Assembly (NCBI GenBank): GCA_913063835.1
Contig: CAJXZV010000012.1
Span: 1-35,253, forward strand
Length of the DNA: 35,253 nt
Direction: 5' to 3'
From: an uncultured Eubacteriales bacterium
GTDB lineage: Bacteria > Bacillota > Sulfobacillia > UBA995 > UBA9673
How positions within the stretch are numbered: position 1 is the first letter of the stretch; each line of letters opens with the position of its first letter. The notes below the pieces were generated by a model. That model was not told the DNA's origin. It ran no database searches and was given only the letters and a program-made list of their open reading frames with translations. This document shows, piece after piece, positions 8,832-17,167 of the stretch. The translations under genes and the position numbers were made by a program.

Positions 8832-9065
8832 TTGAGGGGGTACGTGTTCTTCGAGGAGGACCGCTGCAAGGGCTGCCAGTTGTGCGTGCCGGTCTGCCCG
8901 AAGGGCGTCATCTCGATGTCGGACAGGATCAACGCGCTGGGCTACCACCCGGCTGAGGCCGCGTCTCCGCAGGACTGCACCGGCTGCGGGCTCTGTGCGC
9001 GGATCTGCCCGGACACGGCCATCAGGGTCTACCGAGAGACCCGTCGAAGGGCCGAGGCGGGGTAG
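8832..9065 (+). CDS. 2[4Fe-4S] ferredoxin subunit of 2-oxoacid oxidoreductase
   Basis: Small iron-sulphur protein of 77 residues with two complete cluster motifs, CKGCQLCVPVC and CTGCGLCARIC, the layout of VorD/KorD/PorD delta subunits. It most likely passes electrons from the TPP-bound intermediate to free ferredoxin. The TTG at 8832 (LRGYVFFEEDRC) is chosen because GGAAGGGGG lies just upstream and the family starts near VFFEEDRCKGC. A GTG at 8772 would add a 20-residue basic leader without support. Eleven bases separate it from the alpha-subunit gene, so it belongs to the same transcription unit. Confidence 0.88.
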   Translation: MRGYVFFEEDRCKGCQLCVPVCPKGVISMSDRINALGYHPAEAASPQDCTGCGLCARICPDTAIRVYRETRRRAEAG

Positions 9066-9076
9066 GGGGGAGAACC

Positions 9077-10150
9077 GTGAAGCGTGAGCGAGTCCTGATG
9101 AAAGGGAACGAGGCCCTGGCCGAGGCGGCCGTCCGCGCCGGGTGCCGCTACTTCTTCGGCTACCCCATAACCCCCCAGAACGAGATACCGGAGTACATGT
9201 CGCGCCGTCTGCCCGAGGTCGGGGGCCAGTTCGTCCAGGCCGAGTCCGAGGTCGCGGCGATCAACATGCTCTACGGCGCCGGGGGGGCGGGAGCGAGAGC
9301 CATGACGTCGAGCTCCAGTCCGGGGATAAGCCTGAAGCAGGAGGGCATCTCCTACATGGCGGCCGCGGAAGTCCCCGGGCTCATCGTCAACATGACCCGG
9401 GGCGGTCCCGGGCTGGGGGGCATCCAACCGGCCCAGTCGGACTACCATCAGGCTACCCGTGGGGGCGGGCACGGCGACTACCGGACGATAGTCTTCGGAC
9501 CGGCGACGGTCCAGGAGATGGTGGACCTTGTCGGCAAGGCCTTCGACCTCGCCGACAGATACCGCACACCGGTCGTGATCGTCGGGGACGGGATGCTCGG
9601 GCAGATTATGGAGCCGGTGGTCCTTCCCGACCCGGTGGACCCTGACAGGCTCCCCCCCAAGCCGTGGGCGACGACCGGAGCCCGGGGGCGCAGGCCGAAC
9701 CTCATCAACTCCCTCCATCTGGCCGCTGCCGAGTGCGAGGAGCTCAACCGCAGGCTCGAGGCCAAGTACTCCGAGATCCGGGCCAACGAGCAGATGGCCG
9801 AGATAGTCCACCCTGGTGCCGACTACTTCGTGGTGGCCTACGGCACGACCGCGCGCATCTGCCGGGAGGCCGTCGGCCAGGCACGGGAGGAGGGACTCTC
9901 GGTCGGCCTCCTCAGGCCCATCACCCTGTGGCCCTTCCCGACCAAGGCTTTCGAGGAGGCCCTGGAGACGGCCAAGGGCTTTCTCACCGTCGAGATGAGC
10001 CTCGGCCAGATGGTGGATGACGTCCGCCTGTCGGTCGGAGGCCGGGCCCCGGTGCGGTTCTACGGGCGGACCGGCGGGGTCGTGCCCTCGGCCGAGGAGG
10101 TCCTGGGTGAGATCCGCAGGATGGTGGAGGAGGGGGATGAAGGCCGATGA
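9077..10150 (+). CDS. vorB: 2-oxoacid:ferredoxin oxidoreductase alpha subunit, VorB type
   Basis: Subunit of a TPP- and CoA-dependent enzyme converting 2-oxoacid, CoA and oxidised ferredoxin to acyl-CoA, CO2 and reduced ferredoxin. The 357 residues are close to 3-methyl-2-oxobutanoate dehydrogenase subunit VorB: GCRYFFGYPITPQNEIPEY, FVQAESEVAAINM, TSSSSPGISLKQEGISY, RGGPGLGGIQPAQSDY and GDGMLGQIMEPV are all present. Preference for branched-chain 2-oxoacids is inferred from this resemblance and from the adjacent leucine dehydrogenase; 2-oxoglutarate or other substrates cannot be excluded. The GTG start follows GGGGGGAG. Its end overlaps the beta-subunit start at 10147. Confidence 0.92.
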   Translation: MKRERVLMKGNEALAEAAVRAGCRYFFGYPITPQNEIPEYMSRRLPEVGGQFVQAESEVAAINMLYGAGGAGARAMTSSSSPGISLKQEGISYMAAAEVPGLIVNMTRGGPGLGGIQPAQSDYHQATRGGGHGDYRTIVFGPATVQEMVDLVGKAFDLADRYRTPVVIVGDGMLGQIMEPVVLPDPVDPDRLPPKPWATTGARGRRPNLINSLHLAAAECEELNRRLEAKYSEIRANEQMAEIVHPGADYFVVAYGTTARICREAVGQAREEGLSVGLLRPITLWPFPTKAFEEALETAKGFLTVEMSLGQMVDDVRLSVGGRAPVRFYGRTGGVVPSAEEVLGEIRRMVEEGDEGR

Positions 10151-11004
10151 CCTCCCGGACCTGGGAGCGCCCCAGCGGAACGGAGATCGTCTACGAGAGG
10201 CCGCGGAGCCTGACCGATGTCGTGACCCACTACTGCCCCGGCTGCACCCACGGCATCGCCCACCGCCTGGTGGCTGAGGTGATCGACGAGCTCGACATCA
10301 GGGAGCGTGCGGTGGGTATCGCTTCGGTGGGCTGCTCGGTCCTGGCCTATAAGTACTTCGACGTGGACATGCTGCAGGCCGCCCACGGGAGGGCTCCTGC
10401 GGTGGCGACCGGGGTGAAAAGGGTCCGCCCTGAGACCGTCGTGTTCACCTATCAGGGCGACGGAGACCTTGCCGCCATCGGCACGGCGGAGATCGTGCAC
10501 GCGGCCATGCGAGGTGAGAACCTCACCGTCATCTTCATCAACAACGCCATCTTCGGGATGACCGGGGGACAGATGGCCCCGACGACGCTCGTCGGCCAGG
10601 AGACGACGACGTCCCCCGGGGGGCGGCGTCCGCAGAGGGCCGGCTATCCCATCCGCATCTGCGAGATGATCTCCGTCCTGGACGGCGCGGCCTATGTCGC
10701 CCGGCAGGCCCTGTCGAGCCCGCAGAGTATCGCCAGGGCCAAGAAGGCCATCCGCAAGGCCTTCGAGGCCCAGCTCGAGGAGCGGGGGCTTGGGCTGGTG
10801 GAGCTCCTGTCGAGCTGCAGCGTCAACTGGAAGATGAGTCCGGGTGACGCCCTGAGATGGATCGAGACGCACATGGTCCCCGTCTACCCGCTCGGCGTCT
10901 TCAAGGACTGGACCGAGGCCGGGGCGGAGGCGGCCAGCTCGCCGGTCCGGCCGGCCGCGGGCGGCTCCGACGGGGCTGAGAGGCGGGGGGAGGCGGCCGG
11001 ATGA
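10147..11004 (+). CDS. 2-oxoacid:ferredoxin oxidoreductase beta (TPP-binding) subunit
   Basis: TPP-binding half of the oxidoreductase, 285 residues. Recognisable features are the N-terminal HYCPGCTHGIAHRLV, the cysteine VGCSV, HGRAPAVATGVKRV and the TPP/Mg motif QGDGDLAAIGTAEIVHA followed by INNAIFGMTGGQMAPTT. The last 25 or so residues are alanine- and glycine-rich and poorly conserved in character. The ATG overlaps the end of the alpha gene (ATGA), and the end overlaps the gamma start, so the three are probably translationally coupled and made in equal amounts. Confidence 0.92.
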   Translation: MTSRTWERPSGTEIVYERPRSLTDVVTHYCPGCTHGIAHRLVAEVIDELDIRERAVGIASVGCSVLAYKYFDVDMLQAAHGRAPAVATGVKRVRPETVVFTYQGDGDLAAIGTAEIVHAAMRGENLTVIFINNAIFGMTGGQMAPTTLVGQETTTSPGGRRPQRAGYPIRICEMISVLDGAAYVARQALSSPQSIARAKKAIRKAFEAQLEERGLGLVELLSSCSVNWKMSPGDALRWIETHMVPVYPLGVFKDWTEAGAEAASSPVRPAAGGSDGAERRGEAAG

Positions 11005-11561
11005 AGTTGGCGATAATCATGTCCGGTTTCGGGGGACAGGGAGTCATGTCCATGGGTCAGCTCCTGGCCTACGCCGCGATGGACGAGGGCCGGGAAGTGA
11101 CCTGGCTACCCTCCTACGGGCCTGAGATGCGCGGCGGTGCGGCCTACTGCACGGTCGTCGTCTCGGACAGGCCGGTGGGGTCCCCGCTCACCACGAGGCC
11201 CGACGCCTGCATCATCATGAACAGGCCCTCCCTCGACAAGTTCGAGGAGGCCGTGAAGCCCGGCGGCATCCTCGTCCTCAACACCTCTCTTTGCGACCGC
11301 CTCCCCGGGCGCGATGACCTGACGTTGGTCGCCCTGCCGGTGACCGACATCGCCAGCGACCTCGGGGACTTCAGGGTGGCGAACATGGTCGCCCTGGGCG
11401 CCTTCCTGGAGGTCGAGCCGGTGGTGAAGTCCTCCTCCGTGCTCGAGGCCCTCAAGAAGACCCTGCCGGAACACCGCCGGCATCTTCTGCCGCTGAACGA
11501 GAAGGCCCTCGAGGCCGGGGCCCTGGAGGCGAGGAAGAGGCTCCAGGACCGCACCGCCTGA
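11001..11561 (+). CDS. 2-oxoacid:ferredoxin oxidoreductase gamma subunit
   Basis: Gamma subunit, thought to take part in CoA binding, 186 residues. It opens with the family signature GFGGQGVMSMGQLLAYAA and continues with SYGPEMRGGAAYCTVVVSD, both typical of VorC/KorC/PorC. Full length and last gene of the oxidoreductase cluster; ATGA overlap with the beta subunit. A hairpin that may end the transcript follows about 30 bases later. The complete set in this cluster is therefore delta (ferredoxin), alpha, beta and gamma. Confidence 0.92.
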   Translation: MKLAIIMSGFGGQGVMSMGQLLAYAAMDEGREVTWLPSYGPEMRGGAAYCTVVVSDRPVGSPLTTRPDACIIMNRPSLDKFEEAVKPGGILVLNTSLCDRLPGRDDLTLVALPVTDIASDLGDFRVANMVALGAFLEVEPVVKSSSVLEALKKTLPEHRRHLLPLNEKALEAGALEARKRLQDRTA

Positions 11562-11589
11562 CGGCGGCACCTCTGTCGCAGGTCGGGAC

Positions 11590-11608
11590 GGCCCTCCGAC
11601 GGAGGGCC
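11590..11608 (+). terminator. Hairpin after the oxidoreductase cluster
   Basis: GGCCCTCC (11590-11597), loop GAC, GGAGGGCC (11601-11608): a perfect 8-bp GC stem between the gamma subunit and the response-regulator gene. Downstream bases (TCCTGGTGCTT) are only weakly T-rich, so termination is plausible rather than certain. The tight 3-base loop also makes it a possible attenuating structure. Confidence 0.4.
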
Positions 11609-11649
11609 TCCTGGTGCTTACAGGGGGCGGAGGGAGGGGGGGAGGGAGA

Positions 11650-12393
11650 GTGGAAAGACCCCAGACCATCCTGGTGGTGGACGACGAGCCGGCCCTGACC
11701 GATGTCGTCACCTACAACCTGCGCCAGGCGGGGTTCGAGACGGTGGTCGCCCGGAGCGGGCGTGAGGCCCTGAGGCTGGTCGAAGACGCCCGGCCGGACC
11801 TGGTCATCCTCGACCTGATGCTGCCGGAGCTCGACGGGCTGACCGTCTGTCGGACCCTGCGGGACCGGCATCCCTCCCTTCCCGTGGTCATGCTCACGGC
11901 CCGCGACAGCGAGCTCGACCGGGTCCTGGGCCTGGAGACCGGAGCGGACGACTACGTCACCAAACCCTTCAGCCCCAGAGAGCTCGTCGCCCGGGTCCGC
12001 GCCGTGCTGAGGAGGGCCGGTCGCCCGGGCGCCAGCGCGGAGCGGGGGGAGTCCGCGTCAGGACGGGGCGGCCGACGGGTGACCCTCACTCCCGACCTGG
12101 TCCTGGACCTAGCGGGGAGAGAGGTGCGGAAAAGAGGCGAGCCGGTCGGTCTGACGCCGACGGAGTTCAGGCTCCTGGAGGCCCTGGCGTCCCATCCCGG
12201 TCAGGCCCTTAGCCGCGGTCAGTTGTTCCGGCTGGCCTGGGGTGAGGACGCCTTCGGGGACGAGAGGACCGTCGACGTGCACATCCGCCACCTCCGGGAG
12301 AAGCTCGAGGACGCCCCCTCCGAGCCTCGGCTCATCCTGACCGTGCGCGGCTACGGCTACAAGCTGCGGCCCCTCCCCGCTGAGGAGGGCTGA
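11650..12393 (+). CDS. phoP: PhoP/PhoB-type response regulator
   Basis: OmpR-family regulator of 247 residues. The receiver domain has Asp11/Asp12, phosphoacceptor Asp55 (LVILDLMLPELDG), MLTA and the KPF lysine; the C-terminal winged helix has GLTPTEFRLLEAL, DERTVDVHIRHLREKLED and VRGYGYKL. The function in phosphate control is inferred from the directly following histidine kinase and the pst-phoU genes. The GTG at 11650 is preferred to the TTG-type upstream start because the receiver domain begins at once (VERPQTILVVDDE) and a GGAGG-rich stretch precedes it. Two bases separate it from the kinase gene. Confidence 0.92.
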   Translation: MERPQTILVVDDEPALTDVVTYNLRQAGFETVVARSGREALRLVEDARPDLVILDLMLPELDGLTVCRTLRDRHPSLPVVMLTARDSELDRVLGLETGADDYVTKPFSPRELVARVRAVLRRAGRPGASAERGESASGRGGRRVTLTPDLVLDLAGREVRKRGEPVGLTPTEFRLLEALASHPGQALSRGQLFRLAWGEDAFGDERTVDVHIRHLREKLEDAPSEPRLILTVRGYGYKLRPLPAEEG

Positions 12394-12395
12394 GG

Positions 12396-14225
12396 ATGAC
12401 GAGGACGACGGCGGCTCCGAGCGGCTCCGGGTCGGGGGGGGCCACCCGCTTCCTGAGCGGCTACGGGACCCGCCTGGCCGCTTCCTATGTCGGTCTCATC
12501 GTCCTGGCCGGCGTCCTGGTGGGCCTTTTCCTCTACCACGGGGAGAAGGACGTCTTCGTCGACTTCCTCGTGGACGACTTGGCCCGCACGGCCCGGGTCG
12601 CGGGGAGCGGTGTCGGCAGCGGACAGAGCCCCGAGGCCCTGGCCGCCCTCGCCCGTGAGGTATCGCGTCTCACCGGAGCGCGGGTGACCCTCATTGCCCG
12701 CGACGGTCGGGTCCTGGCCGACTCGGAGGCCGACCCTTCCTCCATGGAGAACCACGCCGACCGCCCCGAGGTGAGGACGGCCCTCCGGGGCCGGACAGGC
12801 GTCAGCATCAGACGGAGTGCGACCCTGGGTTCGGAGATGCTCTATGTCGCGGTGATGACCGGGGACGGTGTCGTGACGAGGCTGTCGCTCGACATGGCCT
12901 TCGTTTCCGCCGCCCTCGCCCGGTTCCGGTCCACCACCCTTGTCCCCTTCCTGACCGTGTGTCTTCTGGCCGTCGCCGTCGCCCTGCGGTCGGCGGGGCG
13001 GATCACGGGCCCGCTGCGGGAGATGAGCGAGGTCGCCAGGGAGATGGCGAGGGGGAACCTCCAGGTGCGGGCCCCTGTCGACGGCCCCCGGGAAGCGGCC
13101 GAGCTGGGCGCGAGCCTCAATCATCTCGCCTCGGCCCTGCAGACGCGCATGGCCGAGGTCGACACGGCCAGGAGGCACCTGGAGACGCTCGTCACGGGAC
13201 TGCCGTCCGGGGTCCTCGAGGTGAGCCGGGACTACACCATCACCGGGGCCAACCCGGCCGCAGAGCGCATCCTGGGCTTCAGGCTGGAGGACGTGCGGGG
13301 CCGTCATTACTCCACCCTTTTCAGGAGCTATCCCCTCACCCAAGCCCTCGGGGCGGCCCTCGAGCGCGGAGAGAGCTCGAGGCTGGAGGTCGAGACCGGG
13401 CACGGGCCGGACTCCGCCGTGCACATCAGCATCTCCCCCCTCAGGGACGCCTCGGAGAGGCTTCTGGGGGCCGTCCTGGTCTTCGAAGACCTCGGCCAGA
13501 CCCGGCGGGACGCCAGGGTCAGGCGCGAGCTGGTGGCCAATGTCTCCCACGAGCTCAAGACTCCGGTGGCGTCGATAAAGGCCCTGGCAGAGACCCTGGC
13601 GGCCGGAGCGATGGACGAACCAGAGACGGCCGCGCGCTTCCTGGCCCACATCACCCGCGAGTCGGAGCGGCTCGAGCGGCTGGTGGAGGACCTGCTCGAA
13701 CTCGCCAAGCTCGAGTCCTGCGGGGCCCGTCTCGAGCGGGCCCCTGTCGGACTCAACTCCCTCGTCTCGCGTGTCGCCGAGAGGTTCCGTCCGGCCATGG
13801 AGCGAAAGGGCGTCACTCTCGTGGTCCGCCTTCCGGAGGTCGAGCTCATGGTGAGCGGTGACGAGCACTATCTCGAGCGCGCCCTGGGCAACCTTCTCGA
13901 CAACGCGGTGAAATTCACTCCGTCGGGGGGGACGGTCACGGTGGACCTCGCCGGACCGCCCGCTGGAGGGAAGGACCCGGGAGGGCGGCCTTGGGCGGAG
14001 ATCTCGGTGACCGATACGGGACCCGGGCTCAGACCTGAGGCCGTCCCGCGCGTTTTCGAACGGTTCTACCGGGCCGACGCGGACCGCTCTCGCGAGGCCG
14101 GAGGCACCGGCCTGGGACTCGCCATCGTCAAGCATGTCGTCCAGGCTCACGGCGGCACCGTCGGGGTCCGCTCGGGCGGGCCGGGCGCCGGGTGCCGCTT
14201 CTGGATGAGACTGCCGCTGGACTGA
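12396..14225 (+). CDS. phoR: PhoR-type sensor histidine kinase
   Basis: Membrane sensor kinase of 609 residues paired with the upstream regulator. Order of parts: transmembrane helix about 27-48, an extracytoplasmic sensor segment to about 178, second helix about 180-198, HAMP (about 200-253), PAS (about 262-370), HisKA with phospho-His385 (NVSHELKTPVASIKAL) and HATPase with NLLDNAVKF, DTGPGL, FERFYRAD and GGTGLGLAIVKHVV. This matches the Bacillus PhoR layout of two helices, HAMP and PAS. Phosphate sensing is inferred from the neighbouring pst and phoU genes, whose products commonly set PhoR activity. Confidence 0.92.
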   Translation: MTRTTAAPSGSGSGGATRFLSGYGTRLAASYVGLIVLAGVLVGLFLYHGEKDVFVDFLVDDLARTARVAGSGVGSGQSPEALAALAREVSRLTGARVTLIARDGRVLADSEADPSSMENHADRPEVRTALRGRTGVSIRRSATLGSEMLYVAVMTGDGVVTRLSLDMAFVSAALARFRSTTLVPFLTVCLLAVAVALRSAGRITGPLREMSEVAREMARGNLQVRAPVDGPREAAELGASLNHLASALQTRMAEVDTARRHLETLVTGLPSGVLEVSRDYTITGANPAAERILGFRLEDVRGRHYSTLFRSYPLTQALGAALERGESSRLEVETGHGPDSAVHISISPLRDASERLLGAVLVFEDLGQTRRDARVRRELVANVSHELKTPVASIKALAETLAAGAMDEPETAARFLAHITRESERLERLVEDLLELAKLESCGARLERAPVGLNSLVSRVAERFRPAMERKGVTLVVRLPEVELMVSGDEHYLERALGNLLDNAVKFTPSGGTVTVDLAGPPAGGKDPGGRPWAEISVTDTGPGLRPEAVPRVFERFYRADADRSREAGGTGLGLAIVKHVVQAHGGTVGVRSGGPGAGCRFWMRLPLD

Positions 14226-14264
14226 GACCACCGAGGGCGCTTCCCGTCCCCGTGGCGCTCCGAC

Positions 14265-14304
14265 CTTAATCAAGTCTTCATGAAAGGACAATCCGTCCTT
14301 AAGG
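14265..14304 (+). promoter_or_regulatory. Pho-box-like array upstream of pstS
   Basis: Four 7-base units each separated by 4 bases, an 11-base period: CTTAATC (14265), CTTCATG (14276), GACAATC (14287), CTTAAGG (14298), with spacers AAGT, AAAG and CGTC. The stretch is far richer in A and T than its surroundings. PhoB/PhoP boxes have this 7+4 direct-repeat form. TACCGT at 14314-14319 could be the -10. The likely binder is the PhoP-type regulator encoded upstream. Read by eye; the unit sequences are only loosely alike. Confidence 0.5.
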
Positions 14305-14428
14305 CCCGTCCGCTACCGTGTGGTCCCGAGAGACAGGATGGAGGGGGTGCCGGCGCCTGCCGGCCACCACCTGCAGGGAGGAGAGCACCTTCGGGAGGGA
14401 GAGGGGGAGAGGGCTCATAGGAAGAGCA

Positions 14429-15307
14429 GTGTGCACGGGAAGGACGACGCTCGGCCTGGCCCTGGTCGTGCTCCTGGTCGGGGGAGCGCTGGCGGGGTGC
14501 GGGCCCGGGACGGCGGCCGACGGTGAAGGGACCGGCGGGACCCTGGTGGTCCGGGGCTCGGACACCCTGGTGAACCTCTCGGCGGCCTGGGCCGAAGCCT
14601 TCATGGAGGCCAACCCCGGCGTGCAGGTGTCGGTCTCGGGAGGCGGTTCGTCCACCGGGTTCGCGGGGCTCATAGAGGGCTCGGTCGACCTGGCCACCGC
14701 GTCGCGTGAGGTGAACGATTTCGAGCGCCAGGCCCTCATCGACAGGGGCACGCCTCCGGTGGAGCACGTCGTGGCGGTCGACGCGGTCACCATGATCGTG
14801 CATCCCTCCAACCCCGTCCGCGAGCTGACCATGTCCCAGCTGGCCGACATCCTCACGGGGCAGGTGACCAACTGGGCGGATGTCGGCGGACCCGACCTGG
14901 CCATAACCATCTACAGCCGTGAGACCAGTTCCGGGACCTACGCCTTCGTGAGGGAGCGCGTGATGGGGAACAAGGACTACGCGGCCTCGGCCAGGCTTCT
15001 TCCGTCGACCTACGCCATCATCGAGGCCGTGGCGCAGGACCGCGGCGGGATCGGCTATGTGGGCATGGGCTACGTCACGGACGCGGTCGTCGCCCTCAAA
15101 GTGGCCGGGGATGAGGCCTCCGAGCCGGTCGAGGCCACCGTGGAGAACGTGACGAGCGGCGCCTACCCGCTGGCCAGGAACCTATTCATCTACTCGGCCG
15201 GTGAACCCGGCCCTCTGGCCAAGGCCTTCATCGAGTTCTGCACCTCTGAGACGGGCAGGGCCATCACCGAGGAGATGGGCTTCGTCCCTCCGGCGGGGGG
15301 CCGGTAG
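14429..15307 (+). CDS. pstS: Phosphate ABC transporter substrate-binding lipoprotein
   Basis: High-affinity phosphate-binding protein anchored to the outer face of the membrane. From the GTG at 14429 it is 292 residues with a lipoprotein signal ending in the lipobox LAGC (cysteine near residue 24). The mature part has the PstS hallmarks VVRGSDTLVNLSAAWAE, VSGGGSSTGFAGLIEG, DLATASREV and the phosphate-contacting SRETSSGTYAF. The open frame reaches back to 14318, but that would add 37 basic residues before the signal peptide; GGAAG before 14429 supports the later start. First of a pstSCAB-phoU run and probably under control of the Pho-box-like array. Confidence 0.93.
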   Translation: MCTGRTTLGLALVVLLVGGALAGCGPGTAADGEGTGGTLVVRGSDTLVNLSAAWAEAFMEANPGVQVSVSGGGSSTGFAGLIEGSVDLATASREVNDFERQALIDRGTPPVEHVVAVDAVTMIVHPSNPVRELTMSQLADILTGQVTNWADVGGPDLAITIYSRETSSGTYAFVRERVMGNKDYAASARLLPSTYAIIEAVAQDRGGIGYVGMGYVTDAVVALKVAGDEASEPVEATVENVTSGAYPLARNLFIYSAGEPGPLAKAFIEFCTSETGRAITEEMGFVPPAGGR

Positions 15308-15310
15308 AAA

Positions 15311-16225
15311 GTGGTGTCACCGGCCGCCGGGGGGCGGGGCCCGCGCAGAAGCAGAAGGAGCGTGAGGCGGGAGAGCCGCAGGGCCGAGTTCGTCCTGGGG
15401 TCCTTGGCCTCCGTTTCCCTCGTCGTCCTCGGCCTGGTCTTCTTCTCTCTCCTGCGTGAGGCCTTGCCTCTGTTCCGGCACTACCCGGCCGCCGAGTTCT
15501 TCACCGGGCTCGAGTGGCGGCCGACATCGGTCGACCAGCGGTTCGGGCTCGTCCCTCTTCTGACCGGGAGCCTGCTGGTCACGGTGGGAGCGGCCGTCAT
15601 CGCCGTGCCTTTCGGGGTGGCCGTGGCGCTGTTCGTCTCCGAGGTCGCTCCGGCCAGGGTGAGGGAGTTCCTCAAACCGTGCCTGGAGCTCCTCGCGGCG
15701 ATACCTTCGGTCGTCTACGGCTTCATCGGCCTCACCGTCGTCTCGCCCCTCTTGCGTGACGTCTTCGGCCTCAGCTCGGGCCTGTCGGCCCTCAACGGCT
15801 CCATCCTCCTGGCGGTGATGGCCCTGCCGACAATCGTCACCTTGAGCGAGGACGCCCTCCGAGCCGTGCCCGAATCCTACCGCGCCGCTTCCCTGGCGAT
15901 GGGTGCCAGCCGGTGGGAGACGATGGTCCATGTGACGCTCCCGGCGGCAAGGTCTGGAGTCACGGCCGCGGTCATGCTCGGCCTCGGGCGGGTCATCGGG
16001 GAGACCATGGCCGTGCTGATGGTCACCGGCAACGCGGCGCAGATAACCTTCGACATCTTCGACTCGGTCCGGACGATGACGGCCACCGTGGCCGCCGAGA
16101 TGGCCGAGACGCCCTGGGGGACCCCCCACTACCATGCGCTGTTCTCTGTCGGGGCGACGCTGTTCATGATAACCTTCGCCGTCAACATGGTGGCCGACTT
16201 CCTCCTGCGGAAGGAGGCGAGGTAG
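15311..16225 (+). CDS. pstC: Phosphate ABC transporter permease PstC
   Basis: Inner-membrane permease of 304 residues for phosphate uptake, partner of PstA. An arginine-rich N-terminus (about 1-24) is followed by six predicted membrane segments. The EAA-loop region (ALRAVPESYRAASLAMGASRWETMVHVTLPAARSG) and GRVIGETMAVLMVTGN are typical of PstC. Start is the GTG at 15311 or the adjacent GTG at 15314; no strong ribosome site is visible, so translation may rely on coupling with pstS, which ends three bases upstream. Confidence 0.93.
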   Translation: MVSPAAGGRGPRRSRRSVRRESRRAEFVLGSLASVSLVVLGLVFFSLLREALPLFRHYPAAEFFTGLEWRPTSVDQRFGLVPLLTGSLLVTVGAAVIAVPFGVAVALFVSEVAPARVREFLKPCLELLAAIPSVVYGFIGLTVVSPLLRDVFGLSSGLSALNGSILLAVMALPTIVTLSEDALRAVPESYRAASLAMGASRWETMVHVTLPAARSGVTAAVMLGLGRVIGETMAVLMVTGNAAQITFDIFDSVRTMTATVAAEMAETPWGTPHYHALFSVGATLFMITFAVNMVADFLLRKEAR

Positions 16226-17167
16226 GTGCTCAGCGCCGGGACGAGGAGGAGCGTGACCGGGGCTCATCTGGGGCCCGGCCCGTTCCTGCCCGCGGCCATC
16301 CGGCGACAGATGGCGGCGAAGCGGCAGCACGAGAAGGTCGCCTTCGGAGTGCTGTGGCTCCTGGCCCTGCTGCTCCTTGTGCCCTTGGTCGGGATCGTCG
16401 GGTACCTGGTGGTCGGCGGCCTGCCGGCCATCAGTTGGGAATTCTTGACCCAGGGGCCGAAAGACATGATGAGGTCGGGAGGAATCTTCCCGGCCATCGC
16501 CGGGACACTGCTGCTTGTGCTCGGCTCGTCCCTGGTGGCGGTCCCCCTGGGTGTGGCCGGCGGGCTCTATCTCTCCGAGTACGCCCGCCCGACGCTGTTC
16601 ACCCGCCTGGTGCGTTTGGCGGTGGTGAACCTGGCGGGGGTGCCGTCTGTCGTCTACGGCCTGTTCGGTCTGAGTCTGTTCGTCTTCTTCCTCAAGATGG
16701 GCGTCAGCGTGATGGCCGGGAGTCTCACCCTGGGCCTCATGGTCCTGCCGGTGGTGATCGCGGCCACGGAGGAGGCGGCCCGGAACGTGCCCCAGAGCCA
16801 CCGCCACGCCAGCCTCGCCCTGGGGGCCACGAAGTGGCATACGGTCAGGCACGTGGTCCTCCCCGGGGCGATGCCGGGCATCCTGACAGGAATCATCCTG
16901 GCCGTGTCCAGGGCGGCGGGGGAGACGGCACCGATCATGTTCACGGCCGCGGCGTTCTTCCTCCCGCGGCTCCCGCAGTCCCCGTTCGACCCGGTCATGG
17001 CCCTGCCGTACCACCTCTACGTGCTCTCGACTGAGGTCGCCCAGGCCGACCCGAAGGTGAGGCTCGGGACGGCGCTGGTCCTCGTCACGTTGGTCCTGGC
17101 CTCGAATCTTGTGGCCATCATCCTCCGGTCGAGGATGAGGGCCAGGCTGGGAGGAGGGGGAGTTTGA
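16226..17167 (+). CDS. pstA: Phosphate ABC transporter permease PstA
   Basis: Second permease of the Pst transporter, 313 residues with six membrane segments. Diagnostic stretches are [45 protein letters not shown], the EAA loop [22 protein letters not shown] and [18 protein letters not shown]. The GTG start abuts the pstC stop (TAGGTG) and the end overlaps the pstB start, so the permeases and the ATPase are tightly coupled. The N-terminal 30 or so residues are polar and probably cytoplasmic. Confidence 0.93.
   Translation: MLSAGTRRSVTGAHLGPGPFLPAAIRRQMAAKRQHEKVAFGVLWLLALLLLVPLVGIVGYLVVGGLPAISWEFLTQGPKDMMRSGGIFPAIAGTLLLVLGSSLVAVPLGVAGGLYLSEYARPTLFTRLVRLAVVNLAGVPSVVYGLFGLSLFVFFLKMGVSVMAGSLTLGLMVLPVVIAATEEAARNVPQSHRHASLALGATKWHTVRHVVLPGAMPGILTGIILAVSRAAGETAPIMFTAAAFFLPRLPQSPFDPVMALPYHLYVLSTEVAQADPKVRLGTALVLVTLVLASNLVAIILRSRMRARLGGGGV

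Noticed and set aside
12357-14291. 644-residue minus-strand frame across the sensor kinase
   Set aside because: No domain is recognisable, and it lies fully opposite the intact kinase gene.
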